From: Chloroflexota bacterium
GTDB taxonomy: Bacteria; Chloroflexota; Dormibacteria; CF-121
NCBI GenBank assembly: GCA_005889395.1
Contig: VBFX01000212.1
Location: 1 to 7,117 of the forward strand
DNA: 7,117 nucleotides
Direction: 5' to 3'
In this document: in pieces, positions 1-5,430 of the stretch
Layout of the letters: each line of letters starts with the position of its first letter
Numbering within the stretch: the first letter of the stretch is position 1
Notes under the pieces: model-generated
Told to the model about the DNA's origin: nothing
The model's input: only the letters and a program-made list of their open reading frames with translations
Database searches by the model: none
Position numbers and translations under genes: made by a program

Positions 1-1187
1 ACCACGATTTCCTCCTCGATGCGGGCCGCCGAATGGCCGTCTGAGGCCGGGCAGTAGGTCTCGAGCGCGAAGACCATGCCTTCCTTCAGCTCGACCGGGT
101 GGTCGATCGAGTTGAGCCGGCTGATGATGGGCCGCTCGTGCAACGCCAGGCCCAGGCCGTGCCCGAACTGCAAGCCAAACGCCTCCATCTCGCTGTCGAA
201 GCCGAAATCCTGGGCTTTGGGCCAGGCTTTGGCGATCATGTCGGTTGTGATGCCGGGCTTGACCATGTCGATGCCGGCATCGATCCATTCGCGTGCCTTC
301 TTGTAGGCGTCGTGCTGGCTCTGGGTAGCACGGCCGACGTTAAACGTTCGGTAGTAGCAGGTGCGGTAGCCGTTGTAGGACTGGATGATGTCGAAGAAGG
401 CCTGGTCGCCGGGCCGGATCAGCCGATCAGAGAACACGTGCGGATGCGGGCTGCAGCGCTCGCCCGACACCGCGTTGATGGCCTCGACGTCGTCCGAGCC
501 CATGTCGTACAGCTGCTTGTTCGCGATGGCCACGATCTCGTTCTCGCGGATGCCGGGCTTGAGCGCTTCGTAGATCGTCTGGTAGACGCCATCGACGAGC
601 GCCGCGGACATGCTCAGGAGAATGATCTCGTCCTGCGACTTGATCATGCGGGCGTCGAGCATCGCCTGCTGGGCGTCGACCACCTTGATGCCGCAGTTCT
701 GCAAGGCAAAGACCATTGGCATCTCGGCGATGTCGACCCCGAGCGGCTCGTTGGCGACCCCCTGCCCACGCATGATCTCCTTGACGGTCCGAGCGACGTC
801 GTCCGACAGGCCGACCTCGGGCGCAACCGAGCCGCGCAGGCCGGTCATGCCGGCGCGGGAGTTCTCCGGCTTGAGCCACGGCGCGTGCAAACGGTGTGCC
901 TTCGCCGCCGACCCAAAATCCCACAGGATCGGGTCGCCGCCGCGGGTCAGCAGGGCGAAGCGCGCGACCTTGTCGCGCGCCCACTCGCCGATGGTGGTGC
1001 TGGTCAGGTAGCGGATGTTGTTCATGTCGAAGACGAGTACGGCGCCGAGCCCGGCGTTCACGATCGCCTGCTGGGCGCGGCCCAGGCGATAGGTGTGCAG
1101 CCGCCGGAAATCGACACGTTCCTCCCAATCGACGTGCATGCGTCCGGGTGCCGGGACGGACGTGACCGTGAACTCAGGCCGCGCCAT
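1..1187 (-). CDS. M24-fold (creatinase/Xaa-Pro aminopeptidase family) hydrolase, C-terminus beyond window
   Basis: Translation from the ATG at 1187 is open through 395 codons to the window edge, so only a short C-terminal tail should be missing. The N-terminal half resembles a creatinase/prolidase N-domain (DMNNIRYLTS near residues 54-63). The C-terminal half is a pita-bread M24 domain: SPHPHVF (H248, H250), FFDII with first metal Asp D266, GYRTCYYRTF (273-282), FGHGLGLALHERP (H343, H350), GMVFALETY (E376) and RIEEE (E391). In the family, five residues (D, D, H, E, E) hold two metals. Here D266, H343, E376 and E391 are present, but the second Asp, expected 11 residues after D266, is Cys277. 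A standard two-metal aminopeptidase is therefore doubtful, and a creatinase-like C-N hydrolase is an alternative. The start overlaps the end of the upstream dehydrogenase gene by 14 bp and has no clear Shine-Dalgarno, suggesting translational coupling. Family call is firm; substrate is unknown. Confidence 0.9.
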   Translation of the reverse strand, partial: MARPEFTVTSVPAPGRMHVDWEERVDFRRLHTYRLGRAQQAIVNAGLGAVLVFDMNNIRYLTSTTIGEWARDKVARFALLTRGGDPILWDFGSAAKAHRLHAPWLKPENSRAGMTGLRGSVAPEVGLSDDVARTVKEIMRGQGVANEPLGVDIAEMPMVFALQNCGIKVVDAQQAMLDARMIKSQDEIILLSMSAALVDGVYQTIYEALKPGIRENEIVAIANKQLYDMGSDDVEAINAVSGERCSPHPHVFSDRLIRPGDQAFFDIIQSYNGYRTCYYRTFNVGRATQSQHDAYKKAREWIDAGIDMVKPGITTDMIAKAWPKAQDFGFDSEMEAFGLQFGHGLGLALHERPIISRLNSIDHPVELKEGMVFALETYCPASDGHSAARIEEEIV

Positions 1188-2139
1188 GGTCGCTATTTTC
1201 GGGGCTGAGCCCGTCGGAGACCGGACGCGCGTCCGGGGCCAAATTGAGATTGGCCGCCCGGGCCTCGAGCTCGAGCAGCGCCGCGAAGTCGCCATCGCCC
1301 AGGCCGGCGTCGATCAGCTTGACGATGATCTCGTGAACCAGGGACGAGACCGGCACCGGAACCTTCAGCTGGCCGGCCGCGCCCAGCCCCAGCTCGAAAT
1401 CCTTGCGCAGCAGATGGCCGGTGAAGGTCGGGGTGAAATCCAGGTTGACGAAGGCGGGCGTCTTGTACTGGCTGAAGGTCGATCCCAACACGCTGCCGTT
1501 GATGAAGTCCAGGTAGTCGGCGCGCGCGATGCCGCCGCGCTCGGCGAGCACCGTGGTCTCCGCCAGGATCTGGGTTACGACCCCGAGCACCAGGTTGTGG
1601 CAGATCTTGACCAGGCGCGCGGCCTCGCCCTCGCCGACGTAGGTGACCCGGGCGCCGAGCATCTGCAGGTACGGCAGCGCTGTCTCGTAGGCGTCGCGCG
1701 GTCCCGAGACCGCCAGGGCGAGCCGGCCGGCGCGAGCCACATTGGGGTTGCCACTGACCGGCGCAGCCAGCAACGCCGTCCCCAGCCGCAGCGCGGTTGC
1801 CCGCATCTCGGCGGAAACCTCCATCGACACTGTCGACGCGTCGATCAGGAGCGATGGCGCGCGTGTCCCGTCGGAGAGCAGGCCGTGCGGGCCGGCCACC
1901 ACCTCGACGAAGTCCTTCGAGTCGGAGACGGTGGTGATGACGATGTCGCGGTCGGCGAGGTCGACCGGCCGGCTGACGACGTGCGCGCCCAGCTTCGCCA
2001 GTGATTCAGTCTTGGCGCGGGTGCGGTTATATACGGTGACGTCCACGCCGCGCCGCAGCAGTCGGGTCACGAGCGCGGCGCCCATCCGCCCGGTGCCGAT
2101 CCAGCCCAAACGGTGGCTGTTCGGCGAATGTTTGGTCAT
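1174..2139 (-). CDS. NAD(P)-dependent beta-hydroxyacid dehydrogenase (3-hydroxyisobutyrate dehydrogenase family)
   Basis: A 321-residue protein, normal length for the beta-hydroxyacid dehydrogenase family, which oxidises short 3-hydroxyacids or reduces the matching semialdehydes or ketoacids. Visible motifs in order: Rossmann loop G15-T-G-R-M-G20; N38-R-T40 after the second strand, which favours NADP(H) over NAD; IDAST (99-103); APVSGN (126-131); catalytic lysine K178 in KICHN (178-182), with N182 at K+4; then an RKDFELGL segment typical of the C-terminal helical domain. Two departures from human HIBADH-like enzymes are SGN instead of SGG and KICHN instead of KICNN. An in-frame GTG at 2163 lies upstream, but the ATG at 2139 was chosen because GGGGAGGG stands 5 nt before it and because the upstream start would fall close to the predicted transcription start. 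It sits 76 bp after lacI behind its own promoter and operator and overlaps the M24 gene. The exact substrate is not predictable; imine reductase or tartronate-semialdehyde-reductase-like chemistry is also possible. Confidence 0.92.
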   Translation of the reverse strand: MTKHSPNSHRLGWIGTGRMGAALVTRLLRRGVDVTVYNRTRAKTESLAKLGAHVVSRPVDLADRDIVITTVSDSKDFVEVVAGPHGLLSDGTRAPSLLIDASTVSMEVSAEMRATALRLGTALLAAPVSGNPNVARAGRLALAVSGPRDAYETALPYLQMLGARVTYVGEGEAARLVKICHNLVLGVVTQILAETTVLAERGGIARADYLDFINGSVLGSTFSQYKTPAFVNLDFTPTFTGHLLRKDFELGLGAAGQLKVPVPVSSLVHEIIVKLIDAGLGDGDFAALLELEARAANLNLAPDARPVSDGLSPENSDHGAA

Positions 2140-2144
2140 CGATA

Positions 2145-2152
2145 CCCTCCCC
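2145..2152 (-). promoter_or_regulatory. Ribosome binding site of the dehydrogenase gene
   Basis: Minus-strand GGGGAGGG lies 5 nt upstream of the ATG at 2139. It decides for this start over the in-frame GTG at 2163, which has no such motif. Confidence 0.75.
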
Positions 2153-2167
2153 GTTCCCCCCACTTGC

Positions 2168-2179
2168 GCAAACGTTTGC
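2168..2179. promoter_or_regulatory. LacI-family operator (perfect palindrome)
   Basis: GCAAACGTTTGC is a perfect 12-bp inverted repeat with the central CG typical of LacI/GalR-family operators. It begins 2 nt after the -10 box of the dehydrogenase promoter and covers the expected transcription start, a classic repression position. The adjacent lacI gene is the obvious source of the regulator, and a near copy lies before the transporter gene at 3309-3320. Confidence 0.85.
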
Positions 2180-2181
2180 TT

Positions 2182-2210
2182 ACCATACCAGCCGCTATTT
2201 TCACTGTCAA
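2182..2210 (-). promoter_or_regulatory. Sigma70-type promoter of the dehydrogenase-M24 unit
   Basis: On the minus strand TTGACA (2210-2205, perfect -35) is followed by a 17-bp spacer and TATGGT (2187-2182, 4/6 of TATAAT). The predicted start falls near 2175, inside the operator palindrome. The -35 box begins just after the lacI stop codon, so the dehydrogenase and M24 genes can be transcribed independently of lacI. Confidence 0.75.
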
Positions 2211-2215
2211 ACCGT

Positions 2216-3262
2216 CTACTCCTGCATCAGCGCCGCGGGCGCCAACTCCACGTCGGCCCCGACCACGGTGGATCCGCGCACGACCAGCTGCGGCTGGAAG
2301 ACGACCTGGCGCGCCGGCCGCTGACCGCTTTCGATCTGCTCGAGCAGCAGCCGGGTGGCCATAATCCCGAACTCGTGCGCCGGGACATGGACGGTAGTCA
2401 ATCCGGGGATCAACCGACCGGCCAGCGGAATGTTGTTGTAGCCGACCACCGCCAGATCATCGGGAATGCGTAGGCCGAGCCGACGGGCGACGCTGTGGGC
2501 GCCCACCGCCGCCATGTCGTTGACCGCGAAGATCGCCGTGGGCCGGTCCCGCATCGACAGCAATCGCTCGGTGCCGCGGGCGCCGCCGTCCTCGACATAG
2601 CCCGACTCGACGACCAGCTTCGGGTCCGCTTTGACGCCCGCCTCGGCGAGGGCGGCCAGGTAGCCGCGCCGGCGAAGGACGCCGGTGCTGACGGTCGGCT
2701 GCCCGGCGAGATGCGCGATGCGCCGGTGCCCCAGGGCGTAGAGGTGCTGGGTGGCGACCTTCGCGCCCATGACGTCATCCGAGCCAACGAAGGGATCGAG
2801 GCCGTCGTCGCTAAACCGGTTGACCAGGACGTGGGGGATGCGTTGCTGACGCAGCCAGCGAACGGACGGATCGCGCAGAAAGGTACTGGCCAGGATGACG
2901 CCGTCGACCCGCCGCGCGGTGAGGCTCGCCAGGTGTGAGCGTTGCCGGTCCGGGCTGCCGTCGGTGTTGCAGAGCACGACATTGTAGCCGCGCGGGGAGG
3001 CGCCGTCTTCCACTCCGCGAAAGAGGGCGGCGAACAGGGGATTGGTCACGTCCGGGATGACCACCGCCAGCGCCAGCGTCTGCTGCAGCTTGAGGCCGCG
3101 GGCGATCCCGTTCGGCCGGTATTCGGTCTCGCGCAACAACGCCTCGATCCGGCTGCGGGTCGCCGGGGAGATGCGCAAGCCGGGGTCGTTGTTGGCCACC
3201 CGGGAGATGGTCGAGGGATGGACGCCGACCCGGTCGGCGAGCTGCTTCAGCGTGACGGGCAT
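2216..3262 (-). CDS. LacI-family transcriptional regulator
   Basis: A 348-residue protein of standard LacI/GalR length. The N-terminal helix-turn-helix is TLKQLADRVGVHPSTISRVA (residues 4-23), followed by the hinge segment YRPNGIARGLK. The effector domain resembles a periplasmic binding protein: LALAVVIPDVTNPLF, the RRVDGVIL strand, RPTAIFAVND and VVGYNNIPLAGR followed by PGLTTV. The ATG at 3262 was chosen because family members begin a few residues before the helix-turn-helix; an in-frame ATG at 3304 would add 14 unrelated residues and overlap the promoter. Neither start has a good Shine-Dalgarno. The gene is divergent from the transporter and upstream of the dehydrogenase, and matching operators flank it on both sides, so it is the likely ligand-responsive repressor of both arms. 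The inducer is unknown. A purine, sugar or amino acid derivative cannot be distinguished from sequence. Confidence 0.95.
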   Translation of the reverse strand: MPVTLKQLADRVGVHPSTISRVANNDPGLRISPATRSRIEALLRETEYRPNGIARGLKLQQTLALAVVIPDVTNPLFAALFRGVEDGASPRGYNVVLCNTDGSPDRQRSHLASLTARRVDGVILASTFLRDPSVRWLRQQRIPHVLVNRFSDDGLDPFVGSDDVMGAKVATQHLYALGHRRIAHLAGQPTVSTGVLRRRGYLAALAEAGVKADPKLVVESGYVEDGGARGTERLLSMRDRPTAIFAVNDMAAVGAHSVARRLGLRIPDDLAVVGYNNIPLAGRLIPGLTTVHVPAHEFGIMATRLLLEQIESGQRPARQVVFQPQLVVRGSTVVGADVELAPAALMQE

Positions 3263-3275
3263 GGGTGGAAGTAGA

Positions 3276-3304
3276 TTGACATCGTTTTCGTGCCTGTTTA
3301 ACAT
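3276..3304 (+). promoter_or_regulatory. Sigma70-type promoter of the transporter operon
   Basis: Perfect -35 TTGACA (3276-3281), 17-bp spacer, and -10 TAACAT (3299-3304, 4/6 of TATAAT). The predicted start is near 3311, inside the operator at 3309-3320. The layout closely matches the dehydrogenase promoter at 2182-2210. Confidence 0.75.
3278..3289. promoter_or_regulatory. Possible weak auxiliary LacI-type operator
   Basis: This 12-mer matches GCAAACGTTTGC at 8 of 12 positions with the central CG kept. It overlaps the -35 box of the transporter promoter, and its centre lies 31 bp (about three helical turns) from the centre of the better operator at 3309-3320. An 8/12 match is weak and may be chance. 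Confidence 0.25.
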
Positions 3305-3329
3305 TAGGGCAATCGTTTGTCCAGATCAA
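3301..3329 (-). promoter_or_regulatory. Candidate lacI promoter in the divergent intergenic region
   Basis: Minus-strand TTGATC (3329-3324) and TAATGT (3306-3301) are spaced by 17 bp, with 4/6 and 3/6 matches. The operator at 3309-3320 would lie between the boxes, which would make lacI autoregulated. The match is poor; other placements within 3263-3338 are possible, but lacI transcription must start somewhere in this short gap unless it begins inside the transporter gene. Confidence 0.3.
3309..3320. promoter_or_regulatory. LacI-family operator of the transporter operon
   Basis: GCAATCGTTTGT matches the perfect palindrome at 2168-2179 in 10 of 12 positions, with the central CG kept. It starts 4 nt after the -10 box and covers the predicted transcription start, so a bound repressor would block the transporter operon. 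Confidence 0.75.
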
Positions 3330-3334
3330 GGAGG
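3328..3334 (+). promoter_or_regulatory. Ribosome binding site of the binding-protein gene
   Basis: AAGGAGG is a near-perfect Shine-Dalgarno 4 nt before the ATG at 3339. It decides this start: the frame is open much further upstream, but those residues run antisense through lacI, and the signal peptide begins exactly here. Confidence 0.85.
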
Positions 3335-3338
3335 GAGT

Positions 3339-4553
3339 ATGCGCAAGCCCCTATCGTTCACATGCTTGGGCCTTGGCCTGCTGTTGGCGGCTTGTGGGGG
3401 CAGCTCCACGACGCCGGGGTCGGCCGCTCCGATCACCATCGGGGTATCCGTCTCGCTGAGCGGCGACTTCTCGGGTGACGGGAAAGCGCTCGTGCAGGGC
3501 TATGACCTGTGGGCGCAGGACATCAATAAGAACGGCGGGCTGCTCGGGCACAAAGTCACCATGAAATACGTGGACGACGCCAGCAGCACGCAGCAGGTCG
3601 TCACGAACTACCAGACGCTGATCACCCAGGACAAGGTGGCGCTGGTCTTCGGCCCCTTCAGCTCACTGCTGACGATCCCGGCGTCGACCGTGACTGACCG
3701 CTACGGCTATGCCTTCCCGGAGCCGGCCGGCGGTGGACCCAAGGTCTTCACGCGCGGCCTGCATTCCATCTTCTTCGTGCAGCCAGCCGCCGTGGAGGAC
3801 AACCTGGTCAGCTACACGAAGTGGCTGCTGTCGCTCCCCAGCGGCCAGAAGCCGAAGACGGCGGCCTACGCGACGCAGGATGATCCCTTCACCCAGCCAC
3901 AGGTCGACAAGGCCAAGGCCCTGCTCGAGGCCGGCGGCGTCACGACCGCCTCCTACAAGGTGTACCCGGCGGAGACGACCGACTTCACACCGCTCGCTTT
4001 GCAGGTCGTCCACGCAAACGCGGACGTCGTGATCCTGGGCACGCAGGAGCCCGACGCCGTCGCGTTCGTCAAGGCCTTCCAGCAGCAGCACTACAACCCG
4101 AAATCGCTGATCGAAACCACCGGCCCCGACCAGGGCAAGGACTTCGCCGACAAGGTCGGCGCCGGCAACACCGAGGGGATCATGGTCCCGGCTGGCTGGA
4201 CCCCGGACGCCAAGGCTTACGGCAATGATAAGTTCGTCAGCGAGTTCGTCGCCAAATACGGTGGGGCTCCGGGCGACATCAGCGCCGACGCTGCCGAGGC
4301 GTACAGCGTCGGCCAGGTGGTCGACCAGGCATCGAAGAAGGCGAACAGCATCGAGAACAAGGCGCTGATCACGGCGCTGCATTCCGGGACGTACAACACG
4401 GTCCAGGGCCCCATGTCGTTCGACAGTAGCGGGAAGCCGCAGGGCGGCGTGGGCGTCTACATCGAACAATGGCAGGGTGGAGCGGCGAAATTCGTCTATC
4501 CGGCGAGCGTCGCCGCCGCCAAGCCGGAGTACCCGAAACCGAACTGGTCTTAG
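3339..4553 (+). CDS. livK: HAAT-type ABC transporter substrate-binding lipoprotein (LivK-like)
   Basis: A 404-residue protein of the Leu/Ile/Val-binding (Peripla_BP_6) family that captures the ligand outside the membrane and hands it to the LivHM permease. Residues 1-18 are a lipoprotein signal peptide (MRKP, then a hydrophobic core) ending in lipobox L16-A-A-C19. A GGSSTTPGS linker follows, then the typical first strand ITIGVSVSLSGDFSGDGKAL, QGYDLWAQDINKNGGLLGH (54-71) and ALVFGPFSS (101-109). Later segments such as ADVVILGTQEPDAVAFVKAF and DISADAAEAYSVGQVV fit the second lobe. It is the first gene of the plus-strand operon and the best-equipped translationally. The family takes branched-chain amino acids but also amides, urea, peptides and aromatic acids, so the ligand is open. 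Coupling to the M24 and dehydrogenase genes suggests a catabolic substrate. Lipid anchoring fits a monoderm or an unusual diderm. Confidence 0.94.
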   Translation: MRKPLSFTCLGLGLLLAACGGSSTTPGSAAPITIGVSVSLSGDFSGDGKALVQGYDLWAQDINKNGGLLGHKVTMKYVDDASSTQQVVTNYQTLITQDKVALVFGPFSSLLTIPASTVTDRYGYAFPEPAGGGPKVFTRGLHSIFFVQPAAVEDNLVSYTKWLLSLPSGQKPKTAAYATQDDPFTQPQVDKAKALLEAGGVTTASYKVYPAETTDFTPLALQVVHANADVVILGTQEPDAVAFVKAFQQQHYNPKSLIETTGPDQGKDFADKVGAGNTEGIMVPAGWTPDAKAYGNDKFVSEFVAKYGGAPGDISADAAEAYSVGQVVDQASKKANSIENKALITALHSGTYNTVQGPMSFDSSGKPQGGVGVYIEQWQGGAAKFVYPASVAAAKPEYPKPNWS

Positions 4554-4578
4554 TACCCTGAGGTGGCCTCCACCCTGA

Positions 4579-4602
4579 CCCTCCCCCGCAAGCGGGGGAG
4601 GG
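4579..4602. repeat. Perfect GC-rich hairpin between livK and livH
   Basis: CCCTCCCCCG (4579-4588) and CGGGGGAGGG (4593-4602) form a perfect 10-bp stem around the loop CAAG. No T-run follows, so it is not a standard intrinsic terminator. It may stabilise the upstream binding-protein message or partly stop transcription, as intergenic palindromes do in other binding-protein operons. It could also be one copy of a dispersed palindromic repeat; the window shows only one. Confidence 0.75.
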
Positions 4603-4622
4603 AGTTCGTGGGGTAGTTCACC

Positions 4623-5430
4623 ATGACGTTGGTTCTCGAGGCGGCGGCGCTCGGCATCCTGACGGGCGGTGTCTACGCCCTGATGGCGTCGGGCCTGACG
4701 CTGATTTTCGGCGTCATGCGGATCATCAATGTCGGCCAAGGTGCCCTCGTCATCCTTGGCGCCTACCTGAGCTTCGCGTTCTTCCGCTCATGGCACCTGG
4801 ATCCGCTCCTCACCCTGGTCATCACGATGCCGTTGATGTTCGGGCTGGGCGTCATCCTGCAGATCGTCTTCATCAGACCGCTCAAGACCGACCGCGAGGC
4901 GCTCTCGGTGCTCGTCACCTACGCCCTTGCGCTCGGCATCGAGGGGGTGCTCGGCTACGTCTTCACCACCAACTACGTGCAACTGCGCGCCTGGTACGAG
5001 ACCGCCAGCTTCGCCGTCTTCGGCTTTCACATCACCTACGTCTATGTCTTCGGCTTCCTGCTCTGCATCGCCAAACCGCACGGCCGCGCAGCTGATTGGC
5101 GTCGACGTCGACCGGGTGTCGGCGATTGCCTTCGGCATCGGCGTCGCCACCGCGGCGGCGGGCGGCGTCGTCTTCGGCATCACGAATGCCTTCAACCCGG
5201 GCAGCCACTATGACCTGATCTCGCGGCTGCTGACCATCATCGTGTTGGGCGGACTCGGCAGCCTGCGCGGTGCGATCATCGCGGCGCTCATCATGCTGGT
5301 CACCGAAGACATCACCGCCGTCGTCATCTCGCCGGTCTGGGCGACCTTCGTCTTCTTCGTCATCCTGGTGGTCGTCCTGATCTTCCGCCCACAGGGCCTG
5401 TTCGGCGTGCGGGTCCGAGACCGCATATGA
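4623..5430 (+). pseudogene. livH: HAAT ABC transporter permease LivH, frame-disrupted with an internal deletion
   Basis: The first 150 residues (4623-5072) are a good LivH N-terminal half: GILTGGVYALMASGLTLIFG, then MRIINVGQGALVILGAYLS, then several hydrophobic helices ending VYVFGFLLCIA. After this the frame runs into an arginine-rich nonsense tail ending at 5213. The true C-terminal half resumes one frame over at about 5074 (NRTAAQLIGVDVDRV, AIAFGIGVATAAAGGVVFG, a LLTIIVLGGLGSLRGAI segment and IFRPQGLFG) and ends at 5430, overlapping livM by ATGA. Joined halves give about 268 residues, whereas LivH proteins are usually near 290-300. About 20 residues are missing where LivM (residues 177-196) carries its RRSKFGLGLLAIRD loop, the part that docks the ATPase. 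A deletion of 3n+2 bases explains both effects. Either the gene is dead or the sequence has an assembly error; the absence of other damage favours a recent event or an artefact. No strong Shine-Dalgarno precedes the ATG. Confidence 0.82.

Noticed and set aside
339..350. AAACGTT motif inside the M24 gene as another operator
   Set aside because: Only about 8 of 12 positions match the operator, it is deep in coding sequence where the bases encode a conserved motif, and no promoter is nearby.
427..1128. Minus-strand open frame of 233 codons inside the M24 gene
   Set aside because: Arginine- and proline-rich product in a frame other than the true M24 frame; no motifs, no ribosome binding site.
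99..1208. Long plus-strand open frame opposite the M24 gene
   Set aside because: It is an antisense shadow: the minus strand encodes a continuous M24 protein with family motifs, while this frame has no recognisable domain and the composition expected from GC-rich third positions.
1093..2004. Plus-strand open frame opposite the dehydrogenase
   Set aside because: Antisense to a gene with clear Rossmann and catalytic motifs; no family features.
3042..3338. Upstream in-frame extension of the livK reading frame
   Set aside because: It is antisense to lacI and would precede the promoter; the strong Shine-Dalgarno and lipoprotein signal peptide place the start at 3339.
4579..4602. Intrinsic terminator at the livK-livH hairpin
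   Set aside because: The stem is perfect but followed by GAGTTCGTGGGG with no T-run, so full termination is not supported.
3663..4739. Minus-strand open frame of 358 codons opposite livK
   Set aside because: Antisense shadow of a well-supported binding protein; it also crosses the intergenic hairpin and lacks recognisable motifs.
5040..5110. Programmed ribosomal frameshift in livH
   Set aside because: No convincing slippery heptamer with downstream structure was seen, and frameshifting cannot restore the roughly 20 missing residues.
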